64,000 nucleotides of DNA from Pyrinomonadaceae bacterium (GTDB lineage Bacteria; Acidobacteriota; Blastocatellia; Pyrinomonadales; Pyrinomonadaceae). A program made the translations under genes and the position numbers. The DNA is taken from positions 62,001 through 126,000 of the forward strand of contig JACMJZ010000007.1 of assembly GCA_014380365.1 (NCBI GenBank), written 5' to 3'. A model generated the notes under the pieces. That model worked only from the letters and a program-made list of their open reading frames with translations, ran no database searches and was not told the origin of the DNA. Below, in pieces: positions 15,808-24,825 of this stretch; positions within the stretch are counted from its first letter, which is position 1; each line of letters starts with the position of its first letter.

Positions 15808-18800
15808 TCACGGCGCCGGTGGAGCTGGCGGAATGCAGGCCAGACAAGGAGGATCTGGTCTCCTGGGTGTGACGCGGAAGATGCCCCACAGTCCTCCTGC
15901 GGAAAACTGAAAACTCTCCTGCGTGCGGTAGAGATAGTCTCCAGGAATAGTAAACAGCCCACCAGCCGTCGTCAGGATATTCTCATGACGCGTAGGACCA
16001 ATGCCGCTGTATGTTCCGACTTCGAACGTTAATGGATTTTCGCCCTGGACAGTCGAGTTGGCAGTCCATGGTGAGAAGTTCCAGTGATGCCCGTGGAGCG
16101 TAAAGGCATGTTGACGCGGATGTCCGGCCACGTCCAGCACGCGGAAGCGGACGGGCGTGCCCGCTATGGCTGTGAACACCGGCGTTGCCGGATCGCCGCA
16201 TGGGCCGCCGCACCCGGGATTGTTATCGATCGAGCTGAGCACGTTGGAGTAGTCGAAGGTGTTCGTCACGTGTGTCGGGTCCTCTATATTGCCGCCCAGG
16301 CGCAGCCAGAATGGTTCCGTTCGGTAGTTGAACGCCTTCATCCCCGTGTCTTCCGAGTCGTCCGTGTCCGCGATGTTGCGGAGAGCCTGCGGGTTATCCA
16401 CGAAACTCCAGCGATGGCTGAGTTGCAAACTTAGATCATCCTGATAAAGCAGGACGAACTCGCGGAATAGCAGATTGCTGTCCTTGTCCAGAATATCCGC
16501 GGACGCGCGGGTTTTCCCGTCAAAGGTCCAGGTGGAGCCTTGCGGTTCTACTACGAGCGAGCCGATGGCCCCGTGCGAGCTATGCTTGATGACGTCGCCC
16601 ATGTCTCTCAACCCGATCGAGCCAAACTCGACCGGCGATTCGGCGGGATAACCGTCGCCGCCGAGCTTGTGATGGCCCGCGTACCACGTGTAGACGCGAG
16701 ACTCATCGGGTCCGACAGTTGAGTCAATGTTGTAGCCGACATTAGCGCCATCGTCAGTGCGTGGATCAAACGCCACCAGTTGGGGATGCAAACCTACGCG
16801 ATTGGATGTCCGCACCTGATTAAAGTTGAAGTAGTTCACGATCATCGGCACCTGATTCCAACTATGGTGCTCCGGGACTTCTTTTGGCAGTTGGTTCAAC
16901 AGTGTGACCTTGATGCAGTCGCCGGCGGCCGCCCTCAGGATCAACGGCTCGGGCTGCTTGTCGCCGGATCTCAGCGCGTCGACATCGTCCTTATCCACGA
17001 AGAGTATGGCATCGCGGTCCTCAATTATTCTGTCGAATTTGTCGTTGTAGATGAGCGAACGTTGCGGCAGCAGATCGCGGGCCAGCATGGCGTAAACGGA
17101 ATAGGGACGCTCGGGCGCTGAGGCCGGACAGACGCTGTTGAAGTTGAGGCCCTTGCCGGCGACTTCTCCGGTCGGATTGTCGGGCAGAGGAGCGAGATAG
17201 CCGCTGCCGGATTTCTGTGCTTCCTGTGCCCCTTCAGGCTGCGTGCGGTATTGGTCCTGACGGCCCTGGTACACACGCATGATGCCCCACTGGCCGTCCC
17301 ATAGATTGTCGGTTGCCGCGGACGAATAGAGGAGATCCGTAAACCTCCGGCCGAGTTTGTTACTAAATCTGGGGAGGGGGCCAACCTCAAACTCGAAGTG
17401 TTCGGAAATGCCGATGTGTTGACCGTTCCGGTAACCGGAGTCGGGCGACGAGGGTTCAAACAGCCACTTCAAGCCATGAATGTTGAATACATGCTGTTCC
17501 TCCTGCGCGCCCTGGATTAGGCGCACGACTGTGCGGTCGCCTTCGTAAGCCTCCAGGAGAGGTGTGCCCGGATCTTTGTGCACATTCGAATCGAAGACTT
17601 TTGCCATATCGCCTTCATCGCCTGGTTTCTGCTCAAACTCGCTGCTCCCAGTTTTGTGGCCGATACGCAACGGAATTGGCTCATTGCGATAGTTGATGAG
17701 TTGTGTGCCGGGGTCAGCCGCGGAGATGGCCTCGGGAAACGGTTTATCGGTCGGCTTGATGACGATTGGTAGATCAGTGTCTTCTCGTCCCGGTGGATTA
17801 ACGGGTCGCAGCCCCTCGGTATAGACAATCGCGAAATCCGCGAAGGCCAGGTTAAATTCGCGGAACGGCCTCTGCCTGATCGTCGGCCCTCCTGGATAGA
17901 TATTGGCGGCGAAAGAGGTTGGGCCGCCGTCGTAGCGTCCGCCGAGCGGGGTACCGTCGAGCTTCGTCCATTGCGAGCCCTCTTGTTCAACCACCAGAGC
18001 CGCATAGAGTCCGTGGTGCTGGTGTGAACTCGGACCAAAATGATCGTGACTGAAGACAGTCCGGATGGTGCGATCCTCATTGTCACGATTGAGCAGCGGA
18101 TCGGCCCACCAACGTTGGATCGTCGTCTGTGCTCCGAGGTATTTGTCATGGGGCCCATTGCCGAAAACCGGGTGCGGCAGCGCCTCAGGGCAATTCGGAT
18201 CGGTGTACGGACCGGGCGGGCCCAGCGGAGGACAACCGTTATACTTGCGAATAGCTTCGACACGTTCTCTTACTTCGTCTGGCGAGAACGTCCCGTCTTC
18301 ATAATTCCAGCCATTCCCGGCTCCGTCCGATGATGTCACATCAAACTTCACCAGGTGAATGTGCTGGCCGATGATGTCGGTCGGTGAAAAAATCTGGAAG
18401 TCGTCAAGATTGAGATTGCCGGGAACCAGGTTGGTGGCGGCAAACGTCACACAGTCGCCGGAATTGGCGCGGAAGAAAAGTGGCTCCGGGTTTTCGGGAT
18501 TTTGGTTGGAGTCGAGCGCGTCCTTCTCAAGCATTGTGATTCGGGCCTGCCGATCGTGCCACTTGTAATTGTTGACCACCATGTCGAACTGGATATACGC
18601 GGCGCGATAATTCCGCGGATTCTCTTCGGCATTTTTCTCCGGGCAGGGATCGGCGAAAGGCGCTCCGGGTTTTGGCGGAAGCCCGTTGACCAGGAACAAC
18701 GCTTTAGGACTGGTGGTGCCGTCGGGATAAGACGTCTTATAGCCCTTGGCTTTCCAACCATACGGCGTTGTTACGTCAAAGCTCTGGCCCAAAGCACCCG

Positions 18801-20937
18801 CGTGAAACTGAATCGCTATCTGCTCCTCAGGGGTGCCTTGCGAATTTAGCGGCACCCACTGCGCAGACTTAAGCTTGCGCGCGAACGCCAGCAGATTAGG
18901 ATCGTTGTTTTCACTGAGCACGCGAGCCGCGACCGGGTCGGCAAGATACGCCGGATCAATCGCAGCAGGGCCATCTACTTTCTCGGCTTTGAGAATGAAA
19001 TGTCGCTGCAGTCCGCCGTCCCACTCCATGTCGTAAGGCGGTTGAGGAGGACGGTGCCCGACCGCTCCGGCGATATAAAAAGGAAAGCCTTTGAATTCAT
19101 CGGTCGGCATCACCGGCAGTGCGAGGAAGGGAATCGGCACGATGGCTGGATTCGGCGTGCCGTCTGCGATTTCCGCATCGTGGAGGTTGCGTTTAGATGA
19201 GCCGTTCTCAAAAACGTCGTGGTTTCGCCAGAGCTCCCACATCCCCTGTGCGAAGTGCGGATAAAGGTGACAGTGGAAGATCGCATCCCCCGGATTGATG
19301 TTCCGATTTCCGCTACCGCCGTAGTTAATCTCGTAAGTAAAAGCCGCGCCGGGCGAGATGGTCTGCGAATCGAGATAAGTGGAATTTTGGTCACGCGGGC
19401 TTTGCAGCCACTGATGCGCATGCAGGTGAAAGACGTGCGTCTCCTTCGGCCCGGCATGCGTATTAAGAAAGCGGACCGGATCGTTCAGGTACGAGTGATG
19501 AACATTCGAGGGATCATCCGGAAAGAGCGCTTCCAGTGTCCCGGTAGTCGAATTCTTATGTACGATGATCGCCGGATCGCCCTGAACATGCGACTCAAGG
19601 AAGAACTCCTCAAATTTGCATTCATTACAGTCAGCCCCCGGACCAACCCGTTTGCGATTGGCGAGTAACCGCGCCCCCAACGAATCTGAGCCGTAGTTGA
19701 TGGCAAACCCGTCGCGGATGCCATGAAAGAGCGGGTCATCGAGATCCTTAAATGCCTGCACCGCCTTAATCTCGTCGTGAAAGATCGTGGTGAACTCGCG
19801 GAAGGGTTGGCCGCAGGTGCTGGAGGGCGGTGCGGCGGCGCAGGGTTCGTCAAGTTTGCCGGTTGGGTCTGTGATGATGGCGTTGAGATCTGTATAAATG
19901 ATCTCGTCTTCGTAAAGCATGTTGAGCACCGGCAGATGCGTATACGGATCGCCCTTATCGTAGTCAATTTTCAGCAATTCATTCGGCCCCGATACGATTA
20001 CCTTACTGAGTTCCCCAGCCGTAACTTGCGAGCGATACCACTTTGACCCCCTCGGCTCGACGTTAACCGAACCGAATAATCCCAGGCCGACTTGCCCGCC
20101 ATCACCTTCACCGCCTGCCGCCGCCCCCATCGAATGCATGAGGTACTGGCCCTGCTTGGCGGCATACCACTTGTATTTTTTCGTGTCTCCAGGCCTAACG
20201 AGCGAGGAGGCATTTTCGCCGACGTTGGCTCCGTCGGAGGCGATGCTGTCGACGTAGTCCAGGCCGTTGACGTGAATCGAGGCGTTGCGCGTTTCTGTCG
20301 AATCAGAGGGCACATCGTTCTCTCGCAAGCGATTGGTGAATTCAACCTCCAAACAGTCGCCCACATTAACTCGCAGCACGATGGGACGCGGACGCTTGTC
20401 CTCCCTGAGCTGGTAATTACGTGATGAATTCAGGACTACGTCCCGCTCGAGCGCGTACATCATGCCAGCCGGGTTAAACGCGCCAAAGCGGTTGTAATAA
20501 TAGACCTGGTCAATAGCTACGACTTTGGCGGTTATAGTTTTGCTACATCCCGGCATCGCTGGTTCGGAAGCAGGTATCGTTGCGGCGGTTGCGTCGGTCG
20601 GTGTCAACGCATCCTTGCTTATCGCGCTCTGGGTGGCTGCAGGGCCGCCAGTCTCGTGGCCGGCAGGCTGGGCAGCAGCCTCAGCCGGAGCGACAGGCGG
20701 CGCCTCTTCTATTGGCGCGGGCAGCAGCCGCTTCGGCTTCACATGCGGATCTCTCCTATCAGTCTCATCTGACACCCACAGGCGAATCGAGTCGATCCGT
20801 GAAACCGTTGCAGGGCCAAGAGGCTCCTTGACGTCTCTAGCAGTCGTCACTCTTGCCAAAGCGAGACAACTGAGAATGATGAAAATAAACTGGACGAAGC
20901 GAACAAAGGACTGATGTGAACGGCAGTCTTTCTGCAT
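15808..20937 (-). CDS. giant multicopper oxidase (MofA-like size and layout)
   Basis: A 1,709-residue exported protein built from repeated cupredoxin domains. The start at 20937 is preceded by GAGGAG and opens a signal peptide (FVRFVQFIFIILSCLALARV). Copper-site motifs are spread along it: HVFHLHAHQW near 500-510, the classical HCHLYPHFAQGM near 553, HIHLVKF near 857, HDHFGPSSHQHHG near 962, HVFNIHGLKW near 1146 and HAFTLHGHHW near 1609. A Pro/Ala-rich linker (about 60-120) follows the signal peptide. Most multicopper oxidases are 450-650 residues. Very large ones of about this size include MofA of Leptothrix, proposed to oxidise Mn(II). Substrate here is unproven. It is the first gene of the cluster with the propeller, SCO and cytochrome/binding-protein fusion. 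Confidence 0.9.
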   Translation of the reverse strand: MQKDCRSHQSFVRFVQFIFIILSCLALARVTTARDVKEPLGPATVSRIDSIRLWVSDETDRRDPHVKPKRLLPAPIEEAPPVAPAEAAAQPAGHETGGPAATQSAISKDALTPTDATAATIPASEPAMPGCSKTITAKVVAIDQVYYYNRFGAFNPAGMMYALERDVVLNSSRNYQLREDKRPRPIVLRVNVGDCLEVEFTNRLRENDVPSDSTETRNASIHVNGLDYVDSIASDGANVGENASSLVRPGDTKKYKWYAAKQGQYLMHSMGAAAGGEGDGGQVGLGLFGSVNVEPRGSKWYRSQVTAGELSKVIVSGPNELLKIDYDKGDPYTHLPVLNMLYEDEIIYTDLNAIITDPTGKLDEPCAAAPPSSTCGQPFREFTTIFHDEIKAVQAFKDLDDPLFHGIRDGFAINYGSDSLGARLLANRKRVGPGADCNECKFEEFFLESHVQGDPAIIVHKNSTTGTLEALFPDDPSNVHHSYLNDPVRFLNTHAGPKETHVFHLHAHQWLQSPRDQNSTYLDSQTISPGAAFTYEINYGGSGNRNINPGDAIFHCHLYPHFAQGMWELWRNHDVFENGSSKRNLHDAEIADGTPNPAIVPIPFLALPVMPTDEFKGFPFYIAGAVGHRPPQPPYDMEWDGGLQRHFILKAEKVDGPAAIDPAYLADPVAARVLSENNDPNLLAFARKLKSAQWVPLNSQGTPEEQIAIQFHAGALGQSFDVTTPYGWKAKGYKTSYPDGTTSPKALFLVNGLPPKPGAPFADPCPEKNAEENPRNYRAAYIQFDMVVNNYKWHDRQARITMLEKDALDSNQNPENPEPLFFRANSGDCVTFAATNLVPGNLNLDDFQIFSPTDIIGQHIHLVKFDVTSSDGAGNGWNYEDGTFSPDEVRERVEAIRKYNGCPPLGPPGPYTDPNCPEALPHPVFGNGPHDKYLGAQTTIQRWWADPLLNRDNEDRTIRTVFSHDHFGPSSHQHHGLYAALVVEQEGSQWTKLDGTPLGGRYDGGPTSFAANIYPGGPTIRQRPFREFNLAFADFAIVYTEGLRPVNPPGREDTDLPIVIKPTDKPFPEAISAADPGTQLINYRNEPIPLRIGHKTGSSEFEQKPGDEGDMAKVFDSNVHKDPGTPLLEAYEGDRTVVRLIQGAQEEQHVFNIHGLKWLFEPSSPDSGYRNGQHIGISEHFEFEVGPLPRFSNKLGRRFTDLLYSSAATDNLWDGQWGIMRVYQGRQDQYRTQPEGAQEAQKSGSGYLAPLPDNPTGEVAGKGLNFNSVCPASAPERPYSVYAMLARDLLPQRSLIYNDKFDRIIEDRDAILFVDKDDVDALRSGDKQPEPLILRAAAGDCIKVTLLNQLPKEVPEHHSWNQVPMIVNYFNFNQVRTSNRVGLHPQLVAFDPRTDDGANVGYNIDSTVGPDESRVYTWYAGHHKLGGDGYPAESPVEFGSIGLRDMGDVIKHSSHGAIGSLVVEPQGSTWTFDGKTRASADILDKDSNLLFREFVLLYQDDLSLQLSHRWSFVDNPQALRNIADTDDSEDTGMKAFNYRTEPFWLRLGGNIEDPTHVTNTFDYSNVLSSIDNNPGCGGPCGDPATPVFTAIAGTPVRFRVLDVAGHPRQHAFTLHGHHWNFSPWTANSTVQGENPLTFEVGTYSGIGPTRHENILTTAGGLFTIPGDYLYRTQESFQFSAGGLWGIFRVTPRRPDPPCLACIPPAPPAP

Positions 20938-21236
20938 GATGAACTCCTCACTTACTGTCGAGACGCCACACATCGCACAATCGTAGGCCCGTGCCGGGCA
21001 CACCATCCGGAGCACAATATGTGACAGTGGTTAAGAGTTTTCTGAGGCCTTGGAGTCTGACTGATTCCGACTCTATCTAATAACCCAGATTCGTTTATTC
21101 CTTATTCCTCAAATTGAGGTGTTGAGACCGAAGGGGAAATCATTCATTTACCAGTTTCCGGGAAATAAAGCGGAGGCTCCGGGACCGATGGAGGGAGCGA
21201 GCGCGGGTAAGAACCGCTTAAAAATCCTGGACCTGT

Positions 21237-21518
21237 ATGTCTCGGGGGTGTACTAAAGGGGAGCCGAATCATATAGAAAAAAGAATTCTTTTGCAAGGTT
21301 TCTTTTATGTGTCGGACGGCGGTGCACGCCCATTCGCGCGTGGTGTTAAGTGTAATGAATTCAAATGCGATTCCTTGACTTGGCCCGAAGAGTGCGGACT
21401 AATGTGTCACGCGAATGAAAAAGACGTTTACGGAGCGGAAACCTGCATCCTCGATTTGGTGAAGGAACAGCCGGCGGGGATCGTTGCTATGCAAACCGGA
21501 TTTGGGCCACGCGCATAG
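21237..21518 (+). CDS. doubtful small ORF, cysteine-containing
   Basis: A 93-codon frame between the divergently transcribed multicopper oxidase and the NiCoT-like gene. It has six cysteines (KCNEFKCDSLTWPEECGLMC, then a late ETC), no clear ribosome site and no recognisable domain. It may be chance. The rest of 21016-21622 holds presumably the promoters of the two flanking genes, but I cannot place them confidently. Confidence 0.2.
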   Translation: MSRGCTKGEPNHIEKRILLQGFFYVSDGGARPFARGVKCNEFKCDSLTWPEECGLMCHANEKDVYGAETCILDLVKEQPAGIVAMQTGFGPRA

Positions 21519-21622
21519 TCGACATGCTGGTTGGCGAGCAGTTGCCGAGGATTTGTTTGTGGCGAGGATCGCCGAGCGCTCAACCCGGAGAAGGACGGGA
21601 ATTGGTTTGAGACACTCTTAAA

Positions 21623-22369
21623 ATGGACGTATCCTTAACATCAGTTGGTGTGTTGGCATTACTCGGCCTGGGACTGATCTTTGGGCTTAAGCATGCGACT
21701 GAAGTTGATCACGTCGTGGCGGTATCGACCATCGTTAGCCAGAGTCGCAGTTTATTACGCTCCGCGATGGTTGGCGTCTTGTGGGGCGCGGGGCACACGG
21801 CTGCGCTGCTGGTTACGGGCGCAATCGTCCTGTCATTGCGAGTTACAATTCCTGAAAGCATCAGCAACTGGTTGGAGTTTTGCGTCGCGCTGATGATTCT
21901 TGGTTTGGGGGCGAGCGCATTGTGGCGCGCCGTGCGCAAAGGACGGGAGGTTCACTTGCACAAACACAGCCATGACGGCGTGTACCACGTGCACGTCCAT
22001 TTTCACGAAGCGACGACGCGGCACGGTCAGGGCCATTCGTCAACTCACACTCATGCTGTTTCCTCCATTGGGATTAAACCAGTGCTGGTCGGGACGATGC
22101 ACGGCTTCGCCGGATCGGGAGCCTTAACACTTCTTGTTCTGGCTCAAATCAAGTCGCCCTGGTTGGGTCTGCTGTATCTCGCAATCTTTGGAGTTGGGTC
22201 GATCGTCGGCATGCTGCTGATGTCGGGCTTGATCGGATTGCCGTTTGCCTTGACCTCGCGAAACCTGTCTGGACTCCATCATCGCTTCCAGGCTGCTGCG
22301 GCAGTACTGAGCATCGCCTTTGGATTGTGGTATGCGTATCAGACCGGTTTGCCTTCAGGTCTCTTCTAG
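21623..22369 (+). CDS. NiCoT/UreH-type nickel-cobalt transporter-like membrane protein
   Basis: A 248-residue inner-membrane protein. The signature HX4DH of nickel/cobalt transporters appears as HATEVDH (residues 24-30) in the second helix, together with GVLWGAGHTAALL in the third. A His-rich cytoplasmic loop (HLHKHSHDGVYHVHVHFHE, about 112-130) lies between helices, followed by a second half with GTMHGFAGSGAL and a final pair of helices. The product would import Ni2+ or Co2+, or export it, as the family includes both directions. No urease or hydrogenase genes are nearby, and the neighbouring copper-rich cluster is only a positional hint. Confidence 0.88.
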   Translation: MDVSLTSVGVLALLGLGLIFGLKHATEVDHVVAVSTIVSQSRSLLRSAMVGVLWGAGHTAALLVTGAIVLSLRVTIPESISNWLEFCVALMILGLGASALWRAVRKGREVHLHKHSHDGVYHVHVHFHEATTRHGQGHSSTHTHAVSSIGIKPVLVGTMHGFAGSGALTLLVLAQIKSPWLGLLYLAIFGVGSIVGMLLMSGLIGLPFALTSRNLSGLHHRFQAAAAVLSIAFGLWYAYQTGLPSGLF

Positions 22370-22545
22370 ATGCGACTAACTTCCTTCTTAAACACTGGGC
22401 TGATCTGGTAAGTGACAACGCCTGCTCACCAATCCCGCAAACGTCGTTAGTTTTGCTCGCGCTGACGGACCCACTGCAAGCGCAAGTAGTCTGCAGCGCT
22501 GACCCACGCGCTGACGCAGGTGATTCGGAAAAGGTGCTTTTCACT

Positions 22546-22560
22546 ATTCACGATTTACCA
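22546..22560. repeat. 15-bp word repeated before uvrB and aroC
   Basis: ATTCACGATTTACCA lies 20 nt before the uvrB ATG and an identical copy (26591-26605) lies 19 nt before the aroC ATG. The flanks are similar (…TTTACTATTTACC / …ATTACGATTCACC). No other content of note is seen in 22370-22580. Confidence 0.6.
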
Positions 22561-22580
22561 TTTACTATTTACCAGCAAAC

Positions 22581-24569
22581 ATGTCATTCAAACTTCATTC
22601 AACTTACCAACCCAAGGGCGATCAGCCGCAAGCGATTGAGGCGCTCGTACGCGGCCTCGGTGATGGACTCAAGGACCAGGTCCTGCTCGGCATCACGGGG
22701 AGCGGAAAGACCTACACCGTCGCCAGCGTCATCGAGCGAACGCAACGCCCCACGTTAGTCCTGGCGCATAACAAGACACTTGCCGCGCAGCTCTATCAGG
22801 AATTCAAGTCACTCTTTCCGGAGAATGCGGTGGAGTATTTTGTTTCTTACTATGACTACTACCAGCCCGAAGCCTACATGCCGGCCGGCGATGTCTACAT
22901 CGAAAAGGAAGCGATCGTTAACGAGGAAATCGACCGGCTGAGAATGTCTGCGACGCGGGCGTTGTTCGAGCGGCGCGATGTGATTGTGGTGGCGAGCGTC
23001 TCCTGCATCTACGGCCTGGGCGATCCTGATGCCTACTACGGCATGCTGCTTTTTCTTGAGCCGGGAACGCGGATCACGCGCGAGGCCCTGCTTTCGAGAC
23101 TGGTGGAACTGCAATACGAACGCTCCGACATTAACTTCCAACGCGGCACCTTTCGCGTGCGCGGCGACGTAGTGGAGCTATTTCCGAGTTATCAGGATCA
23201 GGCGTTTCGCATCGAGCTCTGGGGAGAAGAGGTTGACTCCATCTCAACTATCGATCCGCTCTTTGGTGAAGTGATTACCCGGCACACGTCACGCGTTCCA
23301 ATCTATCCTAAGAGTCATTATGTGATGTCGAAGCCGACTATCAAACGTGCGTTGAAATCGATTAAGGAAGAGCTGGAGTGGTGGGAGCCGAAGCTGATCG
23401 CGGAAGGCAAGCTGCTAGAGGCGCAGCGGCTGCATCAGCGCACGATGTTTGATTTGGAACTCATAAAGGAGATGGGTTTCTGCCGCGGCATTGAAAACTA
23501 TTCGCGTCACCTGACCGGAAAAAACATGGGCGACCCGCCGCCCACACTGCTTGATTACCTGCCGCGCGATACCATGATGGTCATCGACGAGTCGCATCAA
23601 TCGATTCCCCAGGTGCGCGGGATGTTTGAAGGCGACCAGTCGCGCAAGCGCACACTCGTTGACTATGGATTTCGCTTGCCGTCGGCGCTTGATAATCGTC
23701 CGCTGAATTTCACGGAGTTTGAGAGTCGCATCGGACAAACGATCTACGTCTCGGCCACGCCGGCGGCTTATGAGTTAACTAAAACTGCCGGCGAGGTTGT
23801 CGAACAAATTATCAGGCCCACCGGGCTGCTTGATCCCGAAGTCGAAGTGCAACCGGTCAAAGGCCAGATCGATCATTTGCTCGAAGAATGTCGCCAACGC
23901 GCCGAGCGGAATGAGCGTGTGCTGGTAACTACGCTCACGAAGCGGATGGCCGAGGACCTGACCGAATACTTCACGGAAGTCGGCGTGCGCGTTCGTTACC
24001 TGCATTCGGATATCGAAACGCTCGAGCGCATCAAGATTCTGCGCGACCTCAGGCGTGGCGAGTTTGATGTTCTGGTGGGCATCAACCTGCTGCGCGAAGG
24101 ACTCGACCTCCCTGAAGTTTCTCTGGTCGCAATTCTCGATGCTGACAAGGAGGGATTCTTGCGTTCTGAGCAATCGTTGATCCAAACGATTGGACGCACG
24201 GCGCGCAATTCACGAGGCAAAGCAATTCTTTATGCCGATCGAATCACTGACTCGATGAAGCGTGCAATCGACGAGACTGAGCGCCGGCGAAACATTCAGC
24301 GAGCTTATAACCTGGAACACGGGATTACTCCGCAAACGATTATCAAGCCGATTGAGTCTACGCTGATCACCGCGTCCGAAGCCGATTACTTCAAGATGCC
24401 AAGCGAGTTGGACGACATCGAAGATTATTCAGCGGCGAACATTCAAGCGACGATTACGAGGCTTGAAATCGAAATGCGCGGGGCCGCGAAACGTTTTGAG
24501 TTTGAGAAGGCTGCTGAGCTGCGCGATAGGATCAAAGTCCTGCGCGAACGCGAACTGCAACTGGCGTGA
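22581..24569 (+). CDS. uvrB: excinuclease ABC subunit B
   Basis: A 662-residue DNA-damage-recognition helicase of nucleotide excision repair, close to the usual length. The start [17 protein letters not shown] is typical. Walker A is GITGSGKT (about 38-45), and the beta-hairpin region that is threaded between the strands contains [12 protein letters not shown]. The helicase motifs [24 protein letters not shown] and QTIGRTARN are all present. A C-terminal UVR motif ([16 protein letters not shown]) for UvrC contact ends the protein. It works in the cytoplasm with UvrA and UvrC, which are not in the window. Confidence 0.99.
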   Translation: MSFKLHSTYQPKGDQPQAIEALVRGLGDGLKDQVLLGITGSGKTYTVASVIERTQRPTLVLAHNKTLAAQLYQEFKSLFPENAVEYFVSYYDYYQPEAYMPAGDVYIEKEAIVNEEIDRLRMSATRALFERRDVIVVASVSCIYGLGDPDAYYGMLLFLEPGTRITREALLSRLVELQYERSDINFQRGTFRVRGDVVELFPSYQDQAFRIELWGEEVDSISTIDPLFGEVITRHTSRVPIYPKSHYVMSKPTIKRALKSIKEELEWWEPKLIAEGKLLEAQRLHQRTMFDLELIKEMGFCRGIENYSRHLTGKNMGDPPPTLLDYLPRDTMMVIDESHQSIPQVRGMFEGDQSRKRTLVDYGFRLPSALDNRPLNFTEFESRIGQTIYVSATPAAYELTKTAGEVVEQIIRPTGLLDPEVEVQPVKGQIDHLLEECRQRAERNERVLVTTLTKRMAEDLTEYFTEVGVRVRYLHSDIETLERIKILRDLRRGEFDVLVGINLLREGLDLPEVSLVAILDADKEGFLRSEQSLIQTIGRTARNSRGKAILYADRITDSMKRAIDETERRRNIQRAYNLEHGITPQTIIKPIESTLITASEADYFKMPSELDDIEDYSAANIQATITRLEIEMRGAAKRFEFEKAAELRDRIKVLRERELQLA

Positions 24570-24606
24570 AGGTGTGCCGCTGAGAAACTGAGACGCCGAG
24601 GGAAAC

Positions 24607-24758
24607 GCGGCTCTGCCGCCGCACAGTGCGGAAAGGCTCAGCCTTTCCGGGGCTGACTCCTAAATCACTTTTCCTGAGGCTGAGCCTCAGGAAAGAAAGA
24701 GCGGAGGGTGTTAGACGGAAAGCCATAGGCTTTCCGCACTGTGCGGCGGCAGAGCCGC
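24607..24758. repeat. 29-bp perfect inverted repeat element with internal hairpins
   Basis: The sequence 24607-24635 is repeated exactly in inverse at 24730-24758 (29 bp, GC-rich, begins GCGGCTCTGCCGCCGC). Between the arms are further palindromes: GAAAGGCTCAGCCTTTC, CCTGAGGCTGAGCCTCAGG and GGAAAGCCATAGGCTTTCC. The element sits between uvrB and the following gene and looks like a REP/MITE-type palindromic element. It contains no ORF. Confidence 0.9.
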
Positions 24759-24825
24759 AGGCGAAAATCGAGTGCTTCAATCAGGATCTTACCGGCTAAC
24801 GAAGATGGTTTAGACGACCTGCTTC

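Noticed and set aside
22327-22758. A long open frame overlapping the uvrB start
   Set aside because: It overlaps two certain genes in another frame and has no protein-like features.
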